Positions 25,216 to 34,771 of a DNA stretch of 64,000 nucleotides are shown here, one piece after another; position 1 is the stretch's first letter, and each line of letters opens with the position of its first letter. Origin of the DNA: Streptomyces aurantiacus. Its GTDB lineage: Bacteria > Actinomycetota > Actinomycetes > Streptomycetales > Streptomycetaceae. Location of the stretch: positions 7,068,001 through 7,132,000 of the forward strand of contig NZ_CP114283.1 of NCBI RefSeq assembly GCF_027107535.1, read 5' to 3'. Under the pieces are notes generated by a model. That model worked only from the letters and a program-made list of their open reading frames with translations. It did not search any database and was not told the DNA's origin. The translations under genes and the position numbers were made by a program.

Positions 25216-26595
25216 TCAGGCCTGCGCGGCGATTCGAGCCAGGCGCTGGGCCTCGTCCCGGGTGGAGCGGGCGACGGCGTCCTCGTCGACGTGCAGCAGG
25301 CGGCTGTTCTCGACGATCTGCTCGCCGTTGACGAAGGAGGCGGTGACCGGCGCCGCCGCGCCGAGGACGAGGGCGGTGACGGGGTCGGCGATCGACGCGT
25401 GGGCCAGGGTGTCCAGCTTCCACAGCACCAGGTCGGCCAGCTTGCCGGCCTCCAGCGAGCCGATCTCCCCCGCCCTGCCCAGGACCTGGGCGCCTCCGTA
25501 CGTACCGAGCCGCAGCGCCTGACGGGCGGTCAGGGCGGCCTCGCGGTGGGCGCCGAGGCGGTTGATGAGCAGCGCGTTGCGCAGTTCGGTGTGCAGTTCG
25601 CCCGACTCGTTGGACGCCGTGCCGTCGACGCCGAGGCCGACGGGGACGCCGGCCGCGAGCATGTCGGGGACGCGCGCGATCCCGGCCGCCAGACGGGCGT
25701 TGGACGAGGGGCAGTGGGCCACCCCCGTCCCCGTACGGGCGAAGGCGGCGATGTCGGAGTCGTTCATGTGGACGCAGTGGGCCATCCACACGTCCTCGCC
25801 GAGCCAGCCGGTCGATTCGAAGTAGTCGGTCGGGCCCATGCCGAACAGTTCCTTGCAGAACTGCTCCTCCTCCACGGTCTCCGAGCCGTGCGTGTGCAGG
25901 CGGACGCCCTTCCTTCGCGCCAACTCCGCGCCCTGCTTCATCAGTTCGGTCGACACCGAGAACGGCGAGCAGGGGGCGACGGCCACCTGGGTCATCGCGC
26001 CGAAGGACGCGTCGTGGTGTTCGTCGACGGTCGCCTCGGTGGCGGCGAGGGCCCCGTCGAGGGTCTCGACGGCGAAGTCCGGCGGCAGTCCGCCGTCCTT
26101 CTCGCTGCGGTCCATCGAGCCGCGGGCGAGGGTGAAGCGCACGCCCGTCTCACGCGCGGCCCGGATGATCGAGCCGGACAGGTCGCCGGAGCCCTTCGGG
26201 AAGACGTAGTGGTGGTCCATGGCGGTGGTGACACCGCCGCGGGCCATCATGCCGAGGGAGCCCTGGGCCGCCGCGTACGTCATCCGCTCGTCGATGCGCG
26301 CCCAGGTCGGGTAGAGGGCGACGAGCCAGTTGAAGAGGTTGTGGTCCGTGGCGAGGCCGCGGGTGATCCACTGGTAGAAGTGGTGGTGGGTGTTGACCAG
26401 GCCGGGGGTGACGAGGTGGCCGGTGGCGTCGATCCGGCGTACGACGTTCTCCAGTCCCTCGGGGGCCCTGCCCGCGCCGAGCGACTCGATACGGTTCCCC
26501 GCGATGACCAGGTGGCCCGACGGGTACTCGGTGTCGACGGCGTCCACGGTCGCGATCGAACAGTTCTCGATGACGATGCGCCGCTCTGCTGCCAT
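25216..26595 (-). CDS. 8-oxoguanine deaminase (amidohydrolase, ATZ/TRZ-like)
   Basis: A 459-residue amidohydrolase from ATG 26595 (AAGGACG ahead). It has the metal-binding LVNTHHHFYQ, the THGSE histidine, MAHCVHMND with the third metal His, SNARLAAGI, and the catalytic Asp in LGVDGTASN. The HxHHFYQ pattern and the overall length match 8-oxoguanine deaminases, which turn 8-oxoguanine into urate and ammonia. That activity fits the adjacent urate oxidase: the product feeds directly into the pathway. Guanine deaminase or another aminohydrolase activity is the alternative. Confidence 0.88.
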   Translation of the reverse strand: MAAERRIVIENCSIATVDAVDTEYPSGHLVIAGNRIESLGAGRAPEGLENVVRRIDATGHLVTPGLVNTHHHFYQWITRGLATDHNLFNWLVALYPTWARIDERMTYAAAQGSLGMMARGGVTTAMDHHYVFPKGSGDLSGSIIRAARETGVRFTLARGSMDRSEKDGGLPPDFAVETLDGALAATEATVDEHHDASFGAMTQVAVAPCSPFSVSTELMKQGAELARRKGVRLHTHGSETVEEEQFCKELFGMGPTDYFESTGWLGEDVWMAHCVHMNDSDIAAFARTGTGVAHCPSSNARLAAGIARVPDMLAAGVPVGLGVDGTASNESGELHTELRNALLINRLGAHREAALTARQALRLGTYGGAQVLGRAGEIGSLEAGKLADLVLWKLDTLAHASIADPVTALVLGAAAPVTASFVNGEQIVENSRLLHVDEDAVARSTRDEAQRLARIAAQA

Positions 26596-26724
26596 GGTTC
26601 GTCCTTTTCGCTGTGGGGAGTGGGCACGGCAGGACCCTGGGAGGTTTGAGTGCCGCGGCCCGGTGGACGGGCCGCGGGTGCCGAGAAGGGTGACGGTCGG
26701 AGGAGGAGTGCGGGAGGGCGTGGG

Positions 26725-27681
26725 TCAGAGGTTGCTGAGGTCCACCGGGATGCGGGCCTCGCAGCCGTCGCGGAGGACCGTGGCCTCGATCAGGCCGTAC
26801 GGGCGGTCGGCGGCGAAGTACACAGCTCCCTCGGCGGTGTCGTTCTTGAGGCCGAACGGCGCCAGGTCGACGAGGAAGTGGTGCTTGTTCGGCAGCGAGA
26901 AGCGGACCTCGTCGATCTCGTCGCGGTGTTCGATGATCCGTGAGCCCATCTGGTACAGGGTCTGCTGGAGCGACAGGGAGTACGTCTGCGCGAACGCCCG
27001 CAGCATGTGCTTGCGCACCTGCTCGTAGGACTCCTCCCAGTGGGGCATCCGCTGCTCGTCGTCGGTCCAGTTGAACCGCCAGCGGGCGGAGACCTCGGTG
27101 GCGAGGATCCGGTCGTACGCCTCCGGGAGCGTCGTGTACTTGTCCTTGACGTAGCCCCAGAACTCGGAGTCGGTCGAGTTCATCACGACGAGGTCCTTGA
27201 GCCCCGAGACGATTTCCCACGACGAGCCGTCGTAGGTGATCTGCGTGACGCGGGTCTCCTGGCCCTTGCGGGCGAAGGAGTGCCTGGGCTCGTCGGCGGC
27301 GGCGGTCTCCGGGCCGGCGTCCGAGGTCTCGATCCGCTCCCAGGCGTACTCCTCGATGCGGACGCGCGCCGTCCTGATCGGCTCCTGGCTCGTCACGAAG
27401 TGGCGGGCGAGGTGGATGCCGAACTGCTCGGCGGACTCGATGCCGTGCTCCTTGGCGAAGGCGTACACCGTGTTCTTGGTGGTGTCCGTCGGCAGGACGT
27501 TGGCGTTGGAGCCCGAGTAGTGGACCTCCTCCATGTCACCGCTCAGGGCCACGGAGACGTTCAGGTCCTTGATGTGGTGGGTGGCGCCGTCCCGCGTGAT
27601 CCTGACGACTCGGTTCTCGGCCTTGCCGTACTGGTTCTGGGCGAGAACCGCCGGGCGGGCAGGACGGGGGTTGGGGGTCAT
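26725..27681 (-). CDS. Urate oxidase (uricase)
   Basis: A 318-residue uricase from ATG 27681. It contains two T-fold repeats. Visible are AQNQYGKAENRVVRITRDG, PTDTTKNTVYAFAKEHGI with the active-site Thr, DSEFWGYVKDKYTTLPEAYDRIL, ARWRFNW and LPNKHHFLVDL with the catalytic His. The enzyme oxidises urate to 5-hydroxyisourate with O2, releasing H2O2. The gene is 5 nt from HIU hydrolase and part of the uraD-hiuH-uox unit, so product and next enzyme are coexpressed. Confidence 0.97.
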   Translation of the reverse strand: MTPNPRPARPAVLAQNQYGKAENRVVRITRDGATHHIKDLNVSVALSGDMEEVHYSGSNANVLPTDTTKNTVYAFAKEHGIESAEQFGIHLARHFVTSQEPIRTARVRIEEYAWERIETSDAGPETAAADEPRHSFARKGQETRVTQITYDGSSWEIVSGLKDLVVMNSTDSEFWGYVKDKYTTLPEAYDRILATEVSARWRFNWTDDEQRMPHWEESYEQVRKHMLRAFAQTYSLSLQQTLYQMGSRIIEHRDEIDEVRFSLPNKHHFLVDLAPFGLKNDTAEGAVYFAADRPYGLIEATVLRDGCEARIPVDLSNL

Positions 27682-27686
27682 GTCTG

Positions 27687-28097
27687 CTAGCTCCCTCGGT
27701 AAACGGAGTAGCCGAACGGGTTGAGCAGCAGCGGTACGTGATAGTGCTCCCCGGGGCTGACGGCGAAGGTGATCGCCACCTCGGGGAAGAACACTTCCGC
27801 GGCACCGCTGTCCCGATTCGCGGGGGCGTCCTGCTGCGCATCGGCTTGCTTCTTCTCGAAATACGCCTCGACCTCGAAGTCGAGCCGTACGTGTGTGGTG
27901 CCCTCCGGCAGGGCCGGCAGGTCCTTGCACCGCCCGTCCGCGTCGGTCGCGGAGCCGCCGAGTTCCTGCCAGGGCGCGTCGCGGCCGCAGCGGGCGGCCA
28001 GGCGGACGGAGACCGCCTCGGCGGGGCGGCCGGCGCTGGTGTCCAGGATGTGCGTGGACACGGAACTGCTCGGCGCGGCGGCGGTGCTGGTGCTCAT
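27687..28097 (-). CDS. 5-hydroxyisourate hydrolase (transthyretin-like)
   Basis: A 136-residue protein from ATG 28097. Family marks are SVSTHILDTSAGRPA at the start (catalytic His), VRLDFEVEAYF in the middle and the invariant tail YRGS. It hydrolyses 5-hydroxyisourate to OHCU. The insert KKQADAQQDAPANRDSG around residues 83-100 is longer than usual for the family and looks disordered. Its start overlaps the stop of uraD by ATGA, and its stop is 5 nt before urate oxidase, indicating tight coupling. Confidence 0.95.
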   Translation of the reverse strand: MSTSTAAAPSSSVSTHILDTSAGRPAEAVSVRLAARCGRDAPWQELGGSATDADGRCKDLPALPEGTTHVRLDFEVEAYFEKKQADAQQDAPANRDSGAAEVFFPEVAITFAVSPGEHYHVPLLLNPFGYSVYRGS

Positions 28098-28612
28098 GCG
28101 GGTGCGTCCTCTTCGACGAGTAGGGCGAGCCGGATGCGGTTGATCCTGCCCAGTTCGGTGCGCACGATCTCCCGCTCCCGCTGCGGCGTGTTGCCGATCC
28201 GCTCTCTGACCGCGTCGCGCATCTGCTCGCCGGTCAGGCCGGTCGCGCAGATCAGGAAGACATGGCCGAACCTCTCCTGGTACGCCAGGTTCAGTTCCAG
28301 CATCTCCGCCTTGAGTTCGTCGGAGGCGCCGGCCATGCCGCGCTGTTCGCGGGAGGAGGTCGGGTCGCCCGGTCTGGGGCGTCCGATGGGCGGGTGTCCG
28401 GCCATCGCCTCCGCCAGGTCGGCGTCGGTCAGGCCGGCCGTGGCGGCGTCGCTGCGCGCGAGGAGGTCGGCCGCGGTGGCGTACGGGCGCCGGGCGAGCA
28501 GGCTGTGCGCCCACGTCGCCGAGGCGCACAGTTCGTGGAGGGCGGCGTAGGCCGCGTGCTCCTCCAGGGCGTTGAACCGGGCGAGGCCGCCAGGTGTCGT
28601 ACTCGACGTCAC
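28094..28612 (-). CDS. uraD: OHCU decarboxylase
   Basis: A 172-residue all-helical protein from GTG 28612, behind GGAGG. It has FNALEEHAA at the start, the active-site MAGHPPIGRP (catalytic His) and SSREQRGM, and RFGHVFLICATG. It decarboxylates 2-oxo-4-hydroxy-4-carboxy-5-ureidoimidazoline to (S)-allantoin, completing urate degradation. It is the first gene of the uraD-hiuH-uox unit. The promoter region at 28677-28743 carries a TCAAC-N5-GTTGA repeat and two degenerate AllR-type boxes 21 bp apart. Confidence 0.95.
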   Translation of the reverse strand: MTSSTTPGGLARFNALEEHAAYAALHELCASATWAHSLLARRPYATAADLLARSDAATAGLTDADLAEAMAGHPPIGRPRPGDPTSSREQRGMAGASDELKAEMLELNLAYQERFGHVFLICATGLTGEQMRDAVRERIGNTPQREREIVRTELGRINRIRLALLVEEDAPA

Positions 28613-28676
28613 GGGAAGCCTCCGTGGCCTTGTGCTGGACGGGCTGCGGCCAGCTAACGCCCTTCGAAACCGGACG

Positions 28677-28743
28677 TCAACACTTTGTTGAAAAGTCCGG
28701 GTAACAAATCCAGGAAGCGGAAACCACAGTCCGCATGCCGGAG
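28677..28743 (-). promoter_or_regulatory. Candidate regulatory sites at the uraD promoter
   Basis: 28677-28691 is TCAAC-ACTTT-GTTGA. 28708-28722 is ATCC-AGGAAGC-GGAA and 28729-28743 is GTCC-GCATGCC-GGAG; these resemble AllR boxes with one and two mismatches and are exactly 21 bp apart. Confidence 0.5.
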
Positions 28744-28896
28744 GGCATCCGGGGGCGGACTTCGCGAGTCGGCCACCCGGAGCGACGTTTCACCTGTTCA
28801 GCCGCCTGCAAGGGGCGGTCGACGGGACCCGCCGCGCAGGGCGGGGCCCTCCGGGGCGGAGTGAACGAGCAGGCGCCGGGCGCCCGCCCCGCGGAG

Positions 28897-29265
28897 TCAG
28901 GCGTCCTTCTCGCGGTTCAGATAGTTGTAGACGGTGAACCGGCTGACCCCGAGGGCGCCCGCGACGGTCTCCACGCCGTGCCGCACGGAGAAGGCCCCGC
29001 GCGCCTCGAGTATCCGTACGACCTCCTGCTTGGCCTTGCGGTCCAGCTCGGCCAGGGGCTTGCCGCGCTTGCGCTCCAGGGCGGCCAGGATGTGGTCCAG
29101 CGAGTCGGCGAGCTGCGGCAGGCGGACGGCGACCACGTCCACGCCCTCCCAGGAGAGAACGACGTCGTCGGGCCCGGCCTGCCCGGGCGGAAGCATCTCG
29201 GCGCCCATCGCGTCGACCAGCGGCTTGACGGCCGAGACGAAGGGGTCGTCCCCGGATCCGGTCAC
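28897..29265 (-). CDS. Small HTH protein with YheO/DauR-like C-terminal helix-turn-helix
   Basis: A 122-residue protein from GTG 29265, overlapping the stop of the upstream gene by GTGA. The C-terminal 60 residues (AELDRKAKQEVVRILEARGAFSVR, then VETVAGALGVSRFTVYNYLNRE) match the HTH_22 domain of YheO/DauR regulators. The N-terminal 60 residues are too short for the PAS_6 domain of full-length members and instead resemble a reduced sensor. It lies between the uraD operon and hyi and may regulate one of them. Confidence 0.78.
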   Translation of the reverse strand: MTGSGDDPFVSAVKPLVDAMGAEMLPPGQAGPDDVVLSWEGVDVVAVRLPQLADSLDHILAALERKRGKPLAELDRKAKQEVVRILEARGAFSVRHGVETVAGALGVSRFTVYNYLNREKDA

Positions 29266-29513
29266 CGGCCCCCCTCCCCGATCACGTTGACCTGGAGGGA
29301 GACCCGGGTGGCGCCCGCGTCCAGCGCCTTGCGCAGCAGCTCGTCGACGGCGGTGAGCACCGAATCCGCCCCGCCCTCGGCGGTGTTGCCGAACGGGCCG
29401 ACGTCCACCGCGTCCAGTTCCGCCGCCTCGATGACCTCACGGGCGACCAGCGCGTGCGGCGGCGCCTCGTCGAGGTCGAAGGGCTCGGTCGTGAACTCCA
29501 CTCTCAATCGCAT
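29262..29513 (-). CDS. Small thiamine-binding-like (DUF77/MTH1187) protein
   Basis: An 83-residue protein from ATG 29513 with a GGGGG ribosome site. The pattern VREVIEAAELDAVDVGPFGNTAEG, then ADSVLTAVDELLRKALDAGATRVSLQVNVIGE resembles the alpha/beta DUF77 fold (PMGTVIEG ... MGAKRV ... I strand), whose members bind thiamine or hydroxymethylpyrimidine. It is cotranscribed with the HTH protein (4-nt overlap) and divergent from hydroxypyruvate isomerase. Gcl needs thiamine diphosphate, so a link with cofactor sensing is conceivable but is only inference. Confidence 0.65.
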   Translation of the reverse strand: MRLRVEFTTEPFDLDEAPPHALVAREVIEAAELDAVDVGPFGNTAEGGADSVLTAVDELLRKALDAGATRVSLQVNVIGEGGR

Positions 29514-29807
29514 GGTGCCCCCAAGGCATCGCTCCGGCCTGTACGTCTCCCCGGCCCGCAGGATCGAGGGCACCTCGGGGCACATCGCGCGGCCGGTCAG
29601 CCGTCACGCCGCCCGCCGGCCCGGCCACCCGCCTCAGGACGGCGCGGCGCGGCCGACCGCAGAGCGACCCTAGCCCACCCGGGACGCGGCCCCGGCGGAA
29701 CGCGTCGAGAGCGGTTCCCGGACGGGACGCCCCGGCCCGCCGCCCGACTCCAGGACGGGAGAACCCCGCCGACCCCTCTTGACAAGGCCTCCCCACCCAG
29801 GCAGCCT

Positions 29808-29843
29808 TTCCATCAAGCAGAAACGAACTTCCGCAATACGGAA
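29808..29843 (+). promoter_or_regulatory. Paired AllR-type boxes at the hyi promoter
   Basis: 29808-29822 is TTCC-ATCAAGC-AGAA and 29829-29843 is TTCC-GCAATAC-GGAA, centres 21 bp apart, ending 31 nt before the hyi start. The 361-nt gap between the DUF77-like gene and hyi otherwise shows no gene. Confidence 0.78.
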
Positions 29844-29874
29844 CTACTCGTCACGGAAGGGAGCGCCGACCCAC

Positions 29875-30732
29875 ATGCCCGGTTTCTCGATGGATGCAGC
29901 CGCAGAGCAGCGCTTCAACGTCAACCTGTCGATCCTCTTCACGGAGCTCCCGCTCCTGGAGCGCCCCGCGGCCGCCGCCGCGGCGGGCTTCACCGCGGTC
30001 GAGCTCTGGTGGCCCTGGACCGACTCCCCCGACCCCGGGCGCGCGGAGCTCGACGCCCTCAAGAAGGCGATCGAGGACGCGGGCGTACAGCTCACGGGCC
30101 TGAACTTCTACGCAGGCCGGCTCCCGGGCCCGGACCGGGGCGCGCTGTCGGTCCCCGGCGAGGAGTCGGCGCGCTTCCGCACGAACATCGACGTGGCCGC
30201 GGACTTCGCGGGGTCGCTGGGCTGCACGGCGCTCAACGCCCTGTACGGCAACCGCGTCGAGGGCGCCGACCCGGCCGTGCAGGACGAACTCGCCCTGGAG
30301 AACCTGGTGCTGGCGGCCCGCGCGGCCGACCGCATCGGCGCGGTCCTGCTGATCGAGGCCCTCAACAAGCCGGAGTCGCCGCTCTATCCGCTGGTGAGCG
30401 CCCCCGCGGCGGTCGCCGTGGCCGACAGGGTCAACGAGGCGACGGGACTCGGCAACGCCAGGTTCCTGATGGACCTCTACCACCTGTCCATGAACGGCGA
30501 GGACCTGCCCTCGGTGATCGAGCGCTACACCGCGCGGACCGGCCACGTCCAGATCGCCGACAACCCCGGCCGGGGCGCCCCCGGCACCGGCTCGCTCCCA
30601 CTGGAGGAGCTGCTCGGCCTGCTGCGCAAGCACGGCTACGAGGGCTGGGTCAGCCTGGAGTACAAGCCGGGCGACCTGCCCAGTGCGGCGGCCTTCGAAT
30701 GGCTCCCGCGCGAGGCCCGCGCCGCCCGCTGA
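29875..30732 (+). CDS. hyi: Hydroxypyruvate isomerase
   Basis: A 285-residue TIM-barrel protein from ATG 29875 (GGAAGGGAG upstream; ATG 29890 is an alternative). It has the xylose isomerase-like fold with FNVNLSILFTELPLLERPAAAAAAGF, VELWWPW, LNFYAGRLPGPDRG, LLIEALNKPESPLY with the catalytic Glu, FLMDLYHLSMNGED, HVQIADNPGRGAPGTG and SLEYKPG with the second catalytic Glu. It interconverts hydroxypyruvate and tartronate semialdehyde. It forms an operon with glxR 67 nt downstream and is opposed by gcl on the other strand 2 kb away. Confidence 0.94.
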   Translation: MPGFSMDAAAEQRFNVNLSILFTELPLLERPAAAAAAGFTAVELWWPWTDSPDPGRAELDALKKAIEDAGVQLTGLNFYAGRLPGPDRGALSVPGEESARFRTNIDVAADFAGSLGCTALNALYGNRVEGADPAVQDELALENLVLAARAADRIGAVLLIEALNKPESPLYPLVSAPAAVAVADRVNEATGLGNARFLMDLYHLSMNGEDLPSVIERYTARTGHVQIADNPGRGAPGTGSLPLEELLGLLRKHGYEGWVSLEYKPGDLPSAAAFEWLPREARAAR

Positions 30733-30799
30733 GCGGCCCCCGAGACGCGACACAGACACGGCACAGACACGGCACAGCAGTCAGAGAGGCACCCTCACC

Positions 30800-31714
30800 A
30801 TGAGCAACCTTGCCGGCGGTCCCCGCCCGCCCCGCCCGACGATCGCCTGGATCGGCCTCGGCATCATGGGTTCCCCCATGTCGGAGAACCTGATCAAGGC
30901 CGGATACGACGTCACCGGGTTCACCCTGGAGCAGGACAAGCTGGACCGGCTGACCGCCGCGGGCGGCACGGCGGCCGGTTCGATCGCCGAGGCCGTGCGG
31001 AACGCGGACGTCGTGATCACGATGGTGCCCGCCTCCCCGCAGGTCGAGGCCATCGCGTACGGGCCGGACGGCATCCTCGAGAACGCGCGGTCCGGCGCGC
31101 TCCTGATCGACATGTCCTCCATCACTCCGCAGACCTCCGTGGACCTGGCAGGGGCGGCGAAGGACAAGGGCATACGGGTCCTGGACGCGCCGGTGTCCGG
31201 CGGCGAGGCCGGGGCCGTCGAGGCCGTCCTGTCCATCATGGTCGGCGGCGAGCAGGCCGACTTCGACCAGGCCGAGCCGATCTTCGAGGCGCTCGGCAGG
31301 ACCATCGTGCTGTGCGGGCCGCACGGCTCCGGCCAGACCGTCAAGGCCGCCAACCAGCTGATCGTCGCCGTCAACATCCAGGCGTGCGCCGAGGCCGTGG
31401 TCTTCCTGGAGAAGTCGGGCGTCGACCTGAAGGCGGCCCTCGACGTCCTGAACGGCGGTCTCGCCGGCTCCACCGTGCTGACGCGCAAGAAGGACAACTT
31501 CCTTCAGCGCGACTTCCGTCCGGGCTTCCGTATCGACCTGCACCACAAGGACATGGGCATCGTCACGGACGCCGCCCGCAACGTCGGCGCCGCACTGCCG
31601 GTCGGTGCCGTGGTGGCGCAGCTCGTGGCCTCGCTGCGCGCACAGGGCGACGGCGGCCTGGACCACTCCGCGCTGCTGCGCGCGGTCGAGCGCCTCTCCG
31701 GCGCGCAGGTCTGA
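30800..31714 (+). CDS. glxR: Tartronate semialdehyde reductase (2-hydroxy-3-oxopropionate reductase)
   Basis: A 304-residue beta-hydroxyacid dehydrogenase from ATG 30800 with GAGAGG ahead. Visible are IGLGIMGSPMSENLIKAG (NAD(P) loop), DAPVSGGEAGA (substrate), GSGQTVKAANQLIVA with the catalytic Lys, and FRPGFRIDLHHKDMGI with the late conserved lysine. It reduces tartronate semialdehyde to D-glycerate. Following hyi, it completes the glyoxylate-to-glycerate branch; glycerate kinase is not in the window. Confidence 0.95.
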   Translation: MSNLAGGPRPPRPTIAWIGLGIMGSPMSENLIKAGYDVTGFTLEQDKLDRLTAAGGTAAGSIAEAVRNADVVITMVPASPQVEAIAYGPDGILENARSGALLIDMSSITPQTSVDLAGAAKDKGIRVLDAPVSGGEAGAVEAVLSIMVGGEQADFDQAEPIFEALGRTIVLCGPHGSGQTVKAANQLIVAVNIQACAEAVVFLEKSGVDLKAALDVLNGGLAGSTVLTRKKDNFLQRDFRPGFRIDLHHKDMGIVTDAARNVGAALPVGAVVAQLVASLRAQGDGGLDHSALLRAVERLSGAQV

Positions 31715-32056
31715 CGGCCCACCCCACAGACCCCGGGCGGCGCCGGCGCTGACACCTGTCCTGTCGCGCCCAAGCGGCGGCGCCGCCCGGCACCAGATCG
31801 AGCCCCGGACTCCCGGCCAGGGAGCCCGGACCACGGACTGCGGGCCACCGGCCCCGGTCCGTGAGGAGAAGGTCCGCGCCCCGCGCGTGAACCGGTCCCC
31901 TCGATCAACTCCCGAGCTGCGCCCCGGATCTGACGGGAGGTCCGGCCCGGGGCGCACCGCCCGCGAGAGCCGTGGATCCGGATGAGGGGTAGTCCACGGA
32001 ACGAGCGGGCAGGACGAGGACCGCGGCGGCGAGCGAGCCAGTGCGGTGGTGAAGGC

Positions 32057-32097
32057 CCCGGGGCCCCCTTCTCGACATGAGGGAAGGGGGCCCCGGG
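32057..32097. terminator. Long stem-loop in the glxR-gcl gap
   Basis: A perfect 15-bp inverted repeat (32057-32071 and 32083-32097) with an 11-nt loop. Confidence 0.65.
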
Positions 32098-32164
32098 ACC
32101 GTCGTGGCCGCCGCGGTCCCGGCCGAGAACGAAGACCGAGAACCAGGGCCCCGCGCCCGAACCG

Positions 32165-32201
32165 AGAGCGCCGAGTACGGACACCCCGTACTCGGCGCTC
32201 T
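32165..32201. terminator. Second stem-loop in the glxR-gcl gap
   Basis: A perfect 15-bp inverted repeat (32165-32179 and 32187-32201) with a 7-nt loop, followed by TT. The gap 31715-32729 between the convergent glxR and gcl genes is 1 kb long. It holds three such stem-loops, simple repeats and GC-rich low-complexity DNA. I see no gene with good codon structure in it. Confidence 0.65.
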
Positions 32202-32547
32202 TCGCCGTCCGCGACGCCCCTCGGCTCCCCGGCCCGCCGACCGTCCGGCCGGGCCGCCGGAGCCCCGCTCGCGCACGGCCCCGTACGTACGCCGGTGGGC
32301 GTACCCCGGCTACGGAACCCTCAAATGAACCTCTGAACATGGCCCAGGGGCTTCAACTCACTGTGTTCCAGGGCACATTCTCAGCACATGGGGCCCGCCG
32401 GCACGGGGGCGGCGGGCCTCACCGTGGGCCACCACGGGCCGGGCCCGGCACGGGGGCGGGTCCGCAGGGGTGGGACCACGGGGGCAACACGGGGGCGGCG
32501 GGTTCGGTTCGGGCGGCGGCGGGGGCTGCTCGGGCCGGGCACGGCGC

Positions 32548-32582
32548 GAGGCCCCCGTCCTGGTTCACAGGACGGGGGCCTC
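32548..32582. terminator. Third stem-loop in the glxR-gcl gap
   Basis: A perfect 15-bp inverted repeat (32548-32562 and 32568-32582) with a 5-nt loop, the most compact of the three and the likely gcl terminator. Confidence 0.7.
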
Positions 32583-32682
32583 GGCCTCCCCGCGGGCCCG
32601 ACGAGCCGACGTCGGACGGCTGTTCACATCGCACGGGCCGGTCCGCTCGGACGGGCCGTGCAGTCTTCAGGTCAGATCATCC

Positions 32683-32729
32683 GGTCGGGTCGGGTCGGGT
32701 CAGGTCGGGTCGGGTCGGGTCGGGTCGGG

Positions 32730-32730
<1 letters not shown>
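32683..32730. repeat. CGGGT pentamer tandem repeat abutting the gcl stop codon
   Basis: About nine copies of a 5-bp unit (CGGGT, one CAGGT variant) end exactly at the gcl stop codon (TGA, complement 32730-32732). Pure short repeats of this kind can vary in length between strains. Confidence 0.85.
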
Positions 32731-34514
<1,784 letters not shown>

Positions 34515-34576
34515 TGCGTACTCCTGCTTCGGCCGTCGGATTCGGGCTCCCGTCGCGCCCCGCGGAGAGCTTCAAA

Positions 34577-34612
34577 TTCCGTATTACGGAAACTAACTTC
34601 TACTATCTGGAA
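34577..34612 (-). promoter_or_regulatory. Paired AllR-type boxes at the gcl promoter
   Basis: 34577-34591 is TTCC-GTATTAC-GGAA and 34598-34612 is TTCT-ACTATCT-GGAA. The centres are 21 bp apart. The stretch is distinctly AT-richer than its surroundings. Confidence 0.78.
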
Positions 34613-34771
34613 GCAATGTAGGTGGGAGGCCGGAGGGCGTCAAGGGTCGACGACGGACCCGGGGGTGGCGCAATCGCGGCGCTTCCGATCGATTCACTGC
34701 CGGAGCGCGGCGTTCCGGTGGACGATGGAGGGGCTGTCCCGATGTGGTGTCACGGTGTTCTGGAGAGGGTC

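Noticed and set aside
28897..29513. Toxin-antitoxin pair (two small overlapping genes)
   Set aside because: The HTH protein fits the YheO/DauR C-terminal domain and its partner fits DUF77, neither of which is a known toxin.
31504..32340. Possible hypothetical gene in the glxR-gcl gap
   Set aside because: The frame overlaps glxR, runs through two perfect stem-loops and encodes an Arg/Gly/Pro-rich low-complexity sequence.
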